The notes under the pieces are model-generated. The model saw nothing but the letters and a program-made list of their open reading frames with translations. It was not told the origin of the DNA and searched no databases. The position numbers and the translations under genes were made by a program. This document shows, piece after piece, positions 15,146 to 22,887 of a DNA stretch of 30,403 nt; within the stretch, counting starts at the first letter, position 1, and every line of letters starts with the position of its first letter. Source of the DNA: Ga0077527 sp038316355 (GTDB taxonomy: Bacteria > Pseudomonadota > Gammaproteobacteria > Burkholderiales > SG8-41); NCBI GenBank assembly GCA_038316355.1, contig JBBQAO010000039.1:1-30403 (forward strand). Direction: 5' to 3'.

Positions 15146-16075
15146 TTACTGCTGGCCGTACATTTTCTTGCCGGCGAACGGCACCTTGGCCGTCAGCACA
15201 TCGCCGGACAGGGCTTCGGTGATGAAGATCTGCTTGTGGTCGGGGCCGCCGAAGGCGAGGTTGTCCAGGTGATGGTGCTTGTCATGGCTCTTCGACGAAA
15301 TCAGGTGCGTTGGCAGCATGTTGGCATCAAAGCGCCAGATGCCCACGCCGAGCTGGCAGACCAGCAGGCCATTCTCGCCGTCCATCTCGATGCCGTCGGG
15401 TCCGGCAACGCCGCCGGAGAGCTGGATCGCCAGGCCGGTTTTTGACACCGAGCCATCGGCCATCAGCGGCAGGCGCCACACCGAGTTCGAGCGCGTCATG
15501 CCGACATAAACATGTTTTTCCGTGGTGGACAGCGTGATGCCGTTGGGGCTGGGGCCGTTTTCGAGCAGGCGGCGCAGTTCGCCGTTGGCGGTGAGACGGA
15601 ACACGCGACCGGTCGGGTCGGCGATACCGGTCTGGCCCTGATCGGTGAAATAGAGGTCGCCGTTCGAGGCGAAGTGCAGATCGTTCAGCCCCTTGAAGCT
15701 TTCGCTGTACGCGGTGCGCAACACGTTTTCCAGTTTGCCGGTTTTCACGTCCAGCGTGAGCAGGCCTTCCTTGTAATCGCAGATGAACAGACGGCCGTCC
15801 TTGTGGAATTTCATGCCATTGGGCCAGCCGTCGTACTGGATCACCAGATCCCAGTCGCCCTTGGGCGTGATGCGGAAAATGCGGCCGAAGGGAATATCGC
15901 ACACGAACAGATTGCCATCGCGGTCAAAGGAGGGTGCTTCGAGGAAGCATTCGACTTCCGCATTCTGGCGATTGGGATCGGACCAGGTGCTGCGGCTTTT
16001 CTTGCGGAATTTCCCGGGCATGGAGGTGAAGACTTCGGCGTGGATGTGCTCCAGCGGTTTGAACGGATTGAACAT
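15146..16075 (-). CDS. SMP-30/gluconolactonase-like beta-propeller protein
   Basis: A 309-residue six-bladed propeller, probably a cytoplasmic sugar-lactone or related ester hydrolase. Positions matching the SMP-30 metal site are Glu46 (FLEAPSF), Asn131 (GLNDLHFASNGDLYFTD), Asn178 (PSPNGITLS) and Asp227 (AGPDGIEMD). Repeated blades are visible as DRDGNLFVCD, HKDGRLFICD and SNGDLYFTD. An unusual histidine-rich stretch, KSHDKHHHLDNLAF, occurs near the C-terminus. No signal peptide. ATG 16075 is preceded by AGAGGAA. Its neighbours are acid-catabolism genes; a lactone intermediate there is possible but not shown. Confidence 0.85.
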   Translation of the reverse strand: MFNPFKPLEHIHAEVFTSMPGKFRKKSRSTWSDPNRQNAEVECFLEAPSFDRDGNLFVCDIPFGRIFRITPKGDWDLVIQYDGWPNGMKFHKDGRLFICDYKEGLLTLDVKTGKLENVLRTAYSESFKGLNDLHFASNGDLYFTDQGQTGIADPTGRVFRLTANGELRRLLENGPSPNGITLSTTEKHVYVGMTRSNSVWRLPLMADGSVSKTGLAIQLSGGVAGPDGIEMDGENGLLVCQLGVGIWRFDANMLPTHLISSKSHDKHHHLDNLAFGGPDHKQIFITEALSGDVLTAKVPFAGKKMYGQQ

Positions 16076-16495
16076 GACGCGATGATTCCTCTAGCGTTTA
16101 ATTTAAGTATTTGATTTTATTGATATTTTTTGATGTCGGCGGGATACGTGTTGCGGAAATCACGATGCCACCACGGTGTGATCTGCAACGGCAAACAAAC
16201 GCAGCGATGGTAGCACGCGTGTTGTGCGATATCAGTATTAGTCCGTCCATATCGCGACATGGGAAAAACGTGAACTGCCGTGGTGAGGTAGCATCGGTGC
16301 CTGCATCAAAATCAAAAAACGTTAATCGCCGATGAACGCCGATAAAATCCAAAACATCGAAAGCACAATGCATTGAATCAACCCAGGCAATACTTTTAAC
16401 GGCCTGTGTTGACGGCTGCCGAATCGAGGTATCGGCGTGCATCGGCGTTCATCGGCGGTAAAATTGGATCTGGTGTTTTTATTAGGAGCAGCGCC
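16076..16495. other. 420-base intergenic region with repeat copy C and a small inverted repeat
   Basis: No gene is supported here. The part next to 16076 is AT-rich (16090-16135) and should carry the promoter of the leftward SMP-30 gene, though no clean -35/-10 pair is visible. GCGATAT (16226-16232) and ATATCGC (16249-16255) form an inverted repeat with a 16-base spacer. Repeat copy C takes the right part. Confidence 0.5.
16309..16466. repeat. Long intergenic inverted repeat, copy C
   Basis: The left arm (16311-16343) has ATCAAAAAACGTTAATCGCC and then GATGAACGCCGAT. The right arm (16430-16462) is TATCGGCGTGCATCGGCG, then TTCATCGGCGGTAAA, whose reverse complement again gives TTTACCGCCGATGAACGCCG. 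It lies just upstream of the dehalogenase-like gene rather than between convergent genes, so a purely terminator role does not fit all copies. Confidence 0.68.
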
Positions 16496-17380
16496 GTGTT
16501 CGAAGGTTTCAAGCATGTCCAGATTCAGACCACCGATCCCGAAGTCAAAATCAATCTGCGTTACGGCGGCAATGGCCCACCCATCCTGCTGCTGCACGGC
16601 AATCCGCTGACCCATGTGCACTGGCATCTGGTCGCGCCGCGACTGGCGAAGGACTTCACGGTGGTGGCGACCGACCTCCGTGGTTACGGCGACAGCGACA
16701 AACCGCGCGGCAAAGAGGACCACAGCAACTATTCCTTCCGGCGCATGGGCCAGGATCAGATTGATGTCATGGCGCAACTGGGGTTCAAACAGTTCTGCGT
16801 CGCCGGTCACGACCGCGGCGCACGCACTGCCTTCCGCATGGCGCTCGATCATCCGGACAAGATCAAAAAATTCGCCAGCTTTGACATCCTGCCCACGCAC
16901 CACATGCTGACCAACGCGACCTGGCAGTGGGCGCTGAATTCCTCGCACTGGTTTTTCATGGCGCAGGCCTATGACATCCCGGAAAAACTGATCGAAGGCA
17001 AATACGATTACTACATCAAGCAGAAGCTGACCAAACTCGGCATCGGCAAGGGCGGTTTTTCGGAAGAAACGCTGAAGGAATATGCCCGCGTCTGCACTGC
17101 GGAAAACATTCACGGCGTGTGCGAGGATTATCGCGCTGCGGTAAGCGTGGACATGGCGATGGATACCGACGACTTCAAGGCCGGGCGCAAGATCCAGTGC
17201 CCGACCGCGGTGTATTGGGGCGAGCAAAGCCACACCGAAAAACATTTCGACCCGCGCAAGGCCTGGCCGCAGTACGCTTCAAACATTGTACGTATCCAGC
17301 CGCTGCCCTGCGGCCACTATCCGGCGGAGCAGGTACCGGACATGGTGTACGACGAAATCAGCACTTTTTTTCGTGGCTGA
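16496..17380 (+). CDS. Fluoroacetate/haloacetate dehalogenase-like alpha/beta hydrolase
   Basis: A 294-residue alpha/beta hydrolase. Compared from memory with fluoroacetate dehalogenase (Asp110, Arg111, Arg114, Asp134, His155, Trp156, Tyr219, His280), it has nucleophile Asp106 in GHDRGAR with Arg107 and Arg110 for the carboxylate, Asp130 (SFDILPT), His151-Trp152 (SSHWFF), Tyr212 (EDYRAAVSVD) and His274 (CGHYPAEQ). The spacings Asp106 to Asp130 (24) and to His151 (45) equal the known ones. The HGNP oxyanion loop is at 34-37. The cap-domain Trp185 has no clear equivalent near 176-188, so halide preference may differ. It would turn a haloacetate into glycolate. Start GTG 16496 has AGGAG upstream. 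Confidence 0.85.
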   Translation: MFEGFKHVQIQTTDPEVKINLRYGGNGPPILLLHGNPLTHVHWHLVAPRLAKDFTVVATDLRGYGDSDKPRGKEDHSNYSFRRMGQDQIDVMAQLGFKQFCVAGHDRGARTAFRMALDHPDKIKKFASFDILPTHHMLTNATWQWALNSSHWFFMAQAYDIPEKLIEGKYDYYIKQKLTKLGIGKGGFSEETLKEYARVCTAENIHGVCEDYRAAVSVDMAMDTDDFKAGRKIQCPTAVYWGEQSHTEKHFDPRKAWPQYASNIVRIQPLPCGHYPAEQVPDMVYDEISTFFRG

Positions 17381-17436
17381 CGGCCAAAGTGGTGAAGAAG
17401 TAGATTGATTTATGGATTTATGAAAGGGGACAAGGC

Positions 17437-18333
17437 GTGATTACAGTGGCACCTGTTAAGCCCGATTTTGTTGCAAAAATTGGCAATGTTGATTTGACTC
17501 AACCGATCTCTGAAAAGACCTTCAGCGAAATTGAAGCCGCCTTTGAACGATATGCAGTTCTGATTTTTCACAATCAGCCGCTCAATGAAGATCAGCAAAA
17601 TTCGTTTGCCAATAAATTTGGTCCCCTTGGCCGGCCAGCGGCACCATTCCGGCCGGAAAACACAGAAAGGCTCAAGCGGCCGGAATCGGCTGATATATCA
17701 AATGTCGACGAGCGGGGCGGAGTTCTTCCGCAAGGGGATGTAAGGCTCTTGATCAATCGCGCAAATGCACTTTGGCACACTGACTCAACGTTTAAACGGG
17801 TGCCGGCAAAAATGTCCATGCTTTGCGCGCAAAGCGCCGTGCCAACGGGAGGGGAGACGGAGTTTACTGATATGCGGGCGGCTTGGGATGCGCTGCCTGC
17901 AGACCGCCAGAAAGCTCTGGATGGGTTGGTGGCGGAGCATGATTATTTTCATTCGCGGATGAAGGTTGGGCTGGATCCGAAGTCAGTGAGTCCCGAGCGT
18001 CGAGCGATGCTTCCGCCAGTGCCTCAAATTCTAGTGCGGACGCATCGGGTGAATGGGAGAAAGTCACTGTATCTGGCTTCTCATATCAAAAGAATTTATG
18101 GCATGGCTGACGCAGAGGCACAAAAACTGGTTGAGCAATTGATGACCCATTCAACGCAGCCTCAATTTACATATGCTCATCAATGGACTGTCGGTGATGT
18201 GGTTCTATGGGACAACAGGTGCACCATGCATCGTGGCAGGCCCCATGATCCGAAGTTGCCGCGGGTGATGCGAAGGGCCACTGCAATGGATGTGGGGCCA
18301 AGTGTTCAGGATGACTGGAAGCCCGCAGTGTAA
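17437..18333 (+). CDS. TfdA-like 2-oxoglutarate-dependent dioxygenase
   Basis: A 298-residue Fe(II)/2-oxoglutarate dioxygenase. Iron ligands are His114 and Asp116 (LWHTDSTF) and His265 (TMHRGRPHD); Arg276 and Arg280 lie at +11 and +15; Thr141 is in GGETEFTDMRAAWD. The known TfdA residues His114, Asp116, His263, Arg274 and Arg278 (from memory) have almost the same numbers and spacing, so this is closer to 2,4-dichlorophenoxyacetate dioxygenase than to TauD. TfdA hydroxylates an aryloxyacetate, which splits to a phenol and glyoxylate. GTG 17437 has AAAGGGG upstream. It is 57 bases after the dehalogenase gene and ahead of a Bug receptor. The substrate here is unknown. Confidence 0.88.
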   Translation: MITVAPVKPDFVAKIGNVDLTQPISEKTFSEIEAAFERYAVLIFHNQPLNEDQQNSFANKFGPLGRPAAPFRPENTERLKRPESADISNVDERGGVLPQGDVRLLINRANALWHTDSTFKRVPAKMSMLCAQSAVPTGGETEFTDMRAAWDALPADRQKALDGLVAEHDYFHSRMKVGLDPKSVSPERRAMLPPVPQILVRTHRVNGRKSLYLASHIKRIYGMADAEAQKLVEQLMTHSTQPQFTYAHQWTVGDVVLWDNRCTMHRGRPHDPKLPRVMRRATAMDVGPSVQDDWKPAV

Positions 18334-18376
18334 ATTCAGTCGAAAACAATAAAACAACAGATTTTTTGGAGGAGTA

Positions 18377-19339
18377 ATGAAGGCATTTAAAGCGTTTTTT
18401 GTTTGTTTTTTTTGTGGTTTTGCCGTCTCGGCCCTTTCCCAAACGTTTCCCTCATGCAATTCGATGCGAATGGTGATTGCGTATCCGGCAGGCGGTGGAA
18501 CTGATATTCAGGGGCGCATCATTGCCCAGAAACTTTCCGAGAAATGGGGGAAAAATGTCGTAGTAGAGAATCGGGGTGGTGGAGGGACTGTAATCGCCAC
18601 GGCGATTGTTGCAAAGTCAACACCTGGTGGCTGTACTTTGCTGCTTACTGCGTTGCCATTTGCAATCAATCCATTTGTCATGGAAAAACTCCCTTATGAG
18701 GAGAAAGAGCTTGCTCCTGTAACTCAAACACTCCGGTTCCCTCAGGTTCTTGTTATCACGCCCAGTCTTTCAGCCAGGACTGTAAAGGAGCTGCTTGCTT
18801 ATGCGGCCTCCACTCCTGGAAAGATCAGCTTCGGCTCGACAGGGCACCTCGGTACGAGTCACTTGGCGGGCGAACTGTTAAGTAGCATGTCTGGAATAAA
18901 GCTGGTCCATATTCCATATAAAGGAGCATCGCCAGCGCACGCAGATTTGTTTTCAGGGCGGGTGCCGATGATGTTCGATAGTCTGGGGAGTATTAACCGA
19001 TACATTACATCCGGACAGGTCCGTGCAATCGCAGTGACTTCAGCCACCAGAAGTTCTCAGCTTCCCAATGTTCCCACGGTGGCGGAGTCTGGATATCCGG
19101 GTTTCGAGGTTGCGGCGTGGCACGGAGTGGTTACCACTGGCGGGACAGCAAGAAATATAGTTGAAAAAATTTCGGCTGATATTCGGGATGTATTGCAGGC
19201 TGCAGAAATGCGCGACCGAATGGCACAGGTTTCTGCTGAAATCGTTGCCAGCACTCCTGCTGACTTCCAGGTATTTATCAAGGCTGAAGCGAATCGATGG
19301 GGGAAGATAATTCGGGATCTGAACATCAAAAAAGAGTAA
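18377..19339 (+). CDS. Bug/TctC-family tripartite tricarboxylate transporter receptor (2)
   Basis: A 320-residue periplasmic binding protein. A signal peptide (MKAFKAFFVCFFCGFAVSAL, cleavage near SALSQ) precedes SMRMVIAYPAGGGTDIQGRI, VVVENRGGGGTVIATAIVAK, the FGSTGHLGTSHLAGELL segment, VHIPYKGASPAHADLFSGRV, LPNVPTVAESGYPGF and the usual C-terminal RWGKIIRDLNI. ATG 18377 has GGAGGAG upstream. The Bug family's acidic ligand-carboxylate loop (PAGGGTD) is intact. The coding sequence is noticeably AT-richer than receptors 1, 3 and 4. It probably captures the substrate of the preceding dioxygenase. Confidence 0.92.
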   Translation: MKAFKAFFVCFFCGFAVSALSQTFPSCNSMRMVIAYPAGGGTDIQGRIIAQKLSEKWGKNVVVENRGGGGTVIATAIVAKSTPGGCTLLLTALPFAINPFVMEKLPYEEKELAPVTQTLRFPQVLVITPSLSARTVKELLAYAASTPGKISFGSTGHLGTSHLAGELLSSMSGIKLVHIPYKGASPAHADLFSGRVPMMFDSLGSINRYITSGQVRAIAVTSATRSSQLPNVPTVAESGYPGFEVAAWHGVVTTGGTARNIVEKISADIRDVLQAAEMRDRMAQVSAEIVASTPADFQVFIKAEANRWGKIIRDLNIKKE

Positions 19340-19390
19340 TTTTTTTCATTCAGGTTTTTATCCGGGAATTGAATCTGGCAGTACGGAGTC

Positions 19391-20665
19391 GTGCAGAAAC
19401 TCCGGCAGCCTCCCCTTGCTGTTTTCATGAGGCTGAACATTTCCGACGACGAATCGCAGCGGTATCCCTACTGGCGCAGCAACCGGTGTGTGCTGCCGCT
19501 CGCGAACCTGATCTGCGGGTTGGGTTTCAATCTGGTGTGGCCGTTCGTGCCGCTGATGGTGCGCGGGCTCGGTGTGCGCGAGAACCTCGAGACCTGGGTT
19601 GGTTACATGCTGATGGTGTTCTACCTGGTCAGCTTCGCGGTGAGCCCGATCTGGGGCGGCATTGCCGATCACTACGGTCGCAAGCTGATGGTGTTGCGCG
19701 CGATGCTCGGCATCGGTGTTGCCATGATGGTGATGCCGTTTGCCGAAACGCCGCTGTCGTTCGCGGCACTGTTAATGCTGATTGCCGTGTTCAACGGGTT
19801 CACGCCGGCCGGGGTTTCACTGCTGGTCGCCAACACCCCGCCCAGGCGCATCGGCAGCGTGGTGGCGCTGGCGCAGACCGGCGGACTGATCGGACAAGTG
19901 CTGGGGCCGGCGCTCGGCGCGATGTTGATCGCTATTTTCGATCAGCAGCATCAGGTGTTCTGGATCAGCGGGGGATTGATGCTTGCCGGCGGTGCGCTGG
20001 TTGCTTTATTTGCCGGTGAAGTGAAGCAACTGGCGGCCGGTCCCTGGCGTGCGCGCTGGGTCGGCGGTCTGCGCGACCTGCTGGCGGTGCCGCGCATCGG
20101 GCAGCTTTACCTGATCGGCTTCCTGTTCATGATCATGTGGTTTGGCGGCGTGACGGTGATCACGGTTTTCGTGCTGCAACTGCTTGAGGCGCAGGGCGCT
20201 GGTGCTGCGCGGGAGGCATTCTGGGTGGGGGCTGCAGCGATGGCGATGGCGGTCGGGACCGTGATCGCGCTGCCGCTATGGGGACGGGCTCTCGACCGCA
20301 TTGGGCCCGGGCGGGTGCTGGTGTTCGCGGCGGTAGCGACGATCGTTACTCACCTGCCGCTGCTGGTGATCGACACCCCGCTGCAACTGGTCATCACCCG
20401 TGCTGCGTTCGGTCTTACTGCAGCGGCAATGCCGACGGCGATCGTGCAGTTGATCAGGATGCATGCGCCAGCGGGCACGGATGCGCGAGCGATTTCCTAT
20501 TCGACGGCGTTCCAGTTTTTTGCGATGGGCTTAGCACCGTTCGCTGCAGGTCTGATCGGACCGGTGTTCGGGCTGCGCGTTTATTTCGCGCTGACGATAA
20601 TTGCGATGGCCGGCGGGTTGGTGCTGTGGTTGCGTGCTGTCAGATCAGGACAAGGCCAACGCTAG
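19391..20665 (+). CDS. Major facilitator superfamily transporter
   Basis: A 424-residue integral membrane protein with about 12 hydrophobic helices in two halves separated by a basic loop near 225-240 (GPWRARWVGGLRDLLAVPRI). The MFS motif A is between helices 2 and 3: GGIADHYGRKLMVLRAM. Helix 5 has the Gly/Pro-rich TGGLIGQVLGPALGAML pattern typical of drug:H+ antiporter-like families, so it might export rather than import. Start is uncertain: GTG 19391 has a close GGAG, whereas ATG 19427 gives a more normal N-terminus without a ribosome site. GC content returns to the surrounding level here, unlike the two preceding genes. Confidence 0.88.
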   Translation: MQKLRQPPLAVFMRLNISDDESQRYPYWRSNRCVLPLANLICGLGFNLVWPFVPLMVRGLGVRENLETWVGYMLMVFYLVSFAVSPIWGGIADHYGRKLMVLRAMLGIGVAMMVMPFAETPLSFAALLMLIAVFNGFTPAGVSLLVANTPPRRIGSVVALAQTGGLIGQVLGPALGAMLIAIFDQQHQVFWISGGLMLAGGALVALFAGEVKQLAAGPWRARWVGGLRDLLAVPRIGQLYLIGFLFMIMWFGGVTVITVFVLQLLEAQGAGAAREAFWVGAAAMAMAVGTVIALPLWGRALDRIGPGRVLVFAAVATIVTHLPLLVIDTPLQLVITRAAFGLTAAAMPTAIVQLIRMHAPAGTDARAISYSTAFQFFAMGLAPFAAGLIGPVFGLRVYFALTIIAMAGGLVLWLRAVRSGQGQR

Positions 20666-20684
20666 GTCGCGGGATCCAGCGATT

Positions 20685-20780
20685 ATTCGTAATTCCGGCG
20701 CAAGCTGGAATCCAGGGCTTTAAAGGCATCGGCCTGCGGTCGACTCTGGATGCCGGCTTGTGCCGGCATGACGGACTTTT
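20685..20780. repeat. Inverted repeat of the ATTCCGGC...GGAATCCAG type
   Basis: The left arm (20687-20716) reads TCGTAATTCCGGCGCAAGCT and then GGAATCCAGG. The reverse complement of the right arm (20744-20775) reads TCCGTCATGCCGGCACAAGC and then CGGCATCCAG, matching it closely. Each arm can itself fold (ATTCCGGCGCAAGCTGGAAT; TGCCGGCTTGTGCCGGCA). Similar elements are widespread between genes in many proteobacteria. A short T-run follows the right arm, so between these convergent genes it may also terminate transcription. Confidence 0.7.
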
Positions 20781-20789
20781 GAAGGTTGG

Positions 20790-21776
20790 TCAGTTGGGTT
20801 TCAGGTTTGCAGCCCGGATCACCATGTTCCACTTTGTCGTTTCCGACCTGATGTAGGCGGTGAATTCCTCGGGTGTTGATACCACGGTTTCGATGCCGCG
20901 CGCGAGCAGTGGGTCGCGCACCTCCGGCGATTGCAGCACGGTCCGCAGATCTTTTTGCAGGCGCTCGATCACCGGTTTCGGCGTGTCGGCGGGGGCGAGC
21001 ATGCCGTACCAGTTGCTGGCTTCGTAACCCTTGAGGCCCGGGGTCTCGGCGACGGTCGGCACGTCCGGTAACGCCGGCGAACGTTTGGCGCCGGTCACTG
21101 CCAGGGCCACGGCGCGGCCGGCCTTGACCGGCGGCACTCCCGTGGATACCACCGCCACAAACACCGGCAATTGTCCGCCGAGCAGGTCGGTCAATGCCGG
21201 GCCGCCGCCCTTGTACGGGATATGCTGCATGTCAATTCTGGCCATGGTCTTCAGCAATTCACCGGCGAGATGTCCGGGACTGCCGAGTCCCGATGACGCG
21301 TAATTCAACGAGCCCGGTTTCAGTTTGGCGAGCTTGATCAGGTCGGGGATGGATTTGGCGGCGACCGCCGGATGCACGATGAACATGTTCTGCAACTGCA
21401 CGGCCATCGTGATCGTCGAAAAATCCTTCAGCGGATCGTACGGCACCTTGGTGATGCTCGGGCTGATCACCAGCGCCCCCAGTGTGCCGAGGTGCAGGTT
21501 GTAGCCGTCGGGGGTCGCGGCTGCGGCGATTTCGGCGCCGATGGTGCCGTTGGCGCCGGCGCGGTTGTCGATGACCACCTGCTGTTTCAGCGTCTCACCC
21601 AGTTTGGGCGCGATGATGCGCGCAACGAGGTCGGTGGCGCCGCCGGGTGGAAAACCGATGATCAGCCGCACCGGGCGCACCGGATAGTCTTCCGCGGCAA
21701 CGCCGCCGGCGGCCAGCGCCAGCAGTGCCGCGCAGGCTGCGGCCAGCGGTTTTCCGGGTTTGAAGTAGCGGGTCAT
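20790..21776 (-). CDS. Bug/TctC-family tripartite tricarboxylate transporter receptor (3)
   Basis: A 328-residue periplasmic binding protein. The signal peptide MTRYFKPGKPLAAACAALLA plus LAAGGVAAED is followed by YPVRPVRLIIGFPPGGATDL, VVIDNRAGANGTIGAEIAAA, PDGYNLHLGTLG, GSLNYASSGLGSPGHLAGEL, HIPYKGGGPALTDLLGGQLP and LPDVPTVAETPGLKGYEASN, all in Bug order. ATG 21776 has GGAGGAA upstream. It diverges from the dihydroxyphthalate-decarboxylase-like gene and tcuAB, with 142 bases between starts, which suggests a shared control region and a common substrate class. Confidence 0.93.
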   Translation of the reverse strand: MTRYFKPGKPLAAACAALLALAAGGVAAEDYPVRPVRLIIGFPPGGATDLVARIIAPKLGETLKQQVVIDNRAGANGTIGAEIAAAATPDGYNLHLGTLGALVISPSITKVPYDPLKDFSTITMAVQLQNMFIVHPAVAAKSIPDLIKLAKLKPGSLNYASSGLGSPGHLAGELLKTMARIDMQHIPYKGGGPALTDLLGGQLPVFVAVVSTGVPPVKAGRAVALAVTGAKRSPALPDVPTVAETPGLKGYEASNWYGMLAPADTPKPVIERLQKDLRTVLQSPEVRDPLLARGIETVVSTPEEFTAYIRSETTKWNMVIRAANLKPN

Positions 21777-21918
21777 CAGGGAATTCCTCCAGTATTATTG
21801 TTCGGCCTGCTCATGTGCTCCGGCGACCGTAGGGTTGGATTATACGAGTTACGAGTGCCCCTGAGCGGATTCACGGCGCCGGGCAATACCGCCTTTAACG
21901 CCGGACGAGGAGATACCG

Positions 21919-22791
21919 ATGACGAACCCGGATGTCGTGCTGCAGTTGCACACGCTGCTGGGCGACTATGCCAATACCGCCGCCCTGAAAAAGGGCGTGG
22001 TGGCGTCGCCGCGCATCCGCTTCGATTTTGCCGATGTACAACTGCCGCAGAACGCATTCAAGGCGGTGGTGCGCGGCGAATTCGATGTCGCCGAGCTGGC
22101 AGTCGTGACCTACCTGCAGGCGCTGGCCCAGGGCAAACCGCTGATCCTGTTGCCGACGGTGGTGATGGCGATCCCGCCGCATCCTTGTCTGGCATACAAC
22201 ACCACGCGGGGCGTGCTGCGGCCGGCTGATCTGCCGGGGCTTCGCGTCGGCATCCGCGCGCATTCGGTGACCACCGTGGCCTGGGTGCGCGGCATTCTTG
22301 CCAACGATTACGGCGTTGACCTCGACCGCGTGCAATGGGTGGCGTTCGAGGATCCGCATGTGCCGGAGTGCGTCGAACCGCCGAACGTCATACGTGCGCC
22401 GGCAGGCAAAACACTGCTCGGCATGTTGCATGCCGGTGAACTTGATGCCGGTGTGGTGATGGCCGGTGACCAGAAAGATGGCCGCCTGCAACCGGTGATC
22501 CCGGAGCCGCAGGCCGCACTCGCACGCTGGCGCACACATCACAAGGTGCGGCCGCTGAACCATGTGATGGTGGTTCATCGCGATCTTGCTCGTGCGCAGC
22601 CGTGGTTCGCGGAGGAGATGGTGCGGCTGCTGCAGCGTAGCGCCGCGCAGGCGCCGGATATGCCTGGCGCGGATTCCATACAGTCCGGCATCGAAGCCCT
22701 GCGGCCCAGCCTCGAGCTGATCATCCGCTATGCGTTCCAGCAAGGCCTGATCCCGCGGCGTTTTGCCTTGGACGAACTGTTCAACATGTGA
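21919..22791 (+). CDS. 4,5-dihydroxyphthalate decarboxylase-like protein (PBP2 fold)
   Basis: A 290-residue protein with the periplasmic-binding-protein type 2 fold but no signal peptide, so probably cytoplasmic. Segments EFDVAELAVVTYLQALAQGK, GLRVGIRAHSVTTVAWVRGI and LANDYGVDLDRVQWV strongly recall 4,5-dihydroxyphthalate decarboxylase (Pht5), in which an SBP-like fold has become an aromatic-acid decarboxylase. Similar proteins are often labelled ABC substrate-binding proteins. ATG 21919 has GAGGAGA upstream. Genes for phthalate oxygenation are absent here, so its substrate could be another carboxylate. It precedes tcuA by about 95 bases. Confidence 0.7.
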   Translation: MTNPDVVLQLHTLLGDYANTAALKKGVVASPRIRFDFADVQLPQNAFKAVVRGEFDVAELAVVTYLQALAQGKPLILLPTVVMAIPPHPCLAYNTTRGVLRPADLPGLRVGIRAHSVTTVAWVRGILANDYGVDLDRVQWVAFEDPHVPECVEPPNVIRAPAGKTLLGMLHAGELDAGVVMAGDQKDGRLQPVIPEPQAALARWRTHHKVRPLNHVMVVHRDLARAQPWFAEEMVRLLQRSAAQAPDMPGADSIQSGIEALRPSLELIIRYAFQQGLIPRRFALDELFNM

Positions 22792-22834
22792 GAGCGGAGG
22801 GTCGCAGGGGGTGAGCGCATGGCCGGTGCACAGG

Positions 22835-22840
22835 TATAAT
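22835..22840 (+). promoter_or_regulatory. Possible -10 element ahead of tcuA
   Basis: A perfect TATAAT sits 47 bases upstream of ATG 22888, followed by CCGCGCAC. No good -35 lies 16-18 bases upstream, so it may need an activator or be fortuitous. Confidence 0.35.
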
Positions 22841-22887
22841 CCGCGCACATTTTTGAGAGCTGAATTTTGAAAGCTGAAAGCCCATCC

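Larger units (their letters stand above)
17381..19345. other. Low-GC segment spanning the dioxygenase and Bug genes
   Basis: Hand counts of single 60-base lines give 40% GC at 17461-17520 and 42% at 18661-18720, against 55% at 16741-16800 and 62% at 19561-19620. Codon choice shifts accordingly, with more A/T third positions. The borders coincide with the ends of genes. This suggests that the two genes arrived together from another source. No integrase, repeat or tRNA flanks were seen. Confidence 0.6.

Noticed and set aside
16226..16255. Inverted repeat GCGATAT-N16-ATATCGC upstream of the SMP-30 gene
   Set aside because: Seven-base arms with a 16-base spacer can occur by chance in this much sequence, and there is no linked regulator to support a site.
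4716..16466. CRISPR array made of the ATGAACGC-type repeats
   Set aside because: The units are inverted pairs kilobases apart, not regularly spaced direct repeats, and no cas genes are present.
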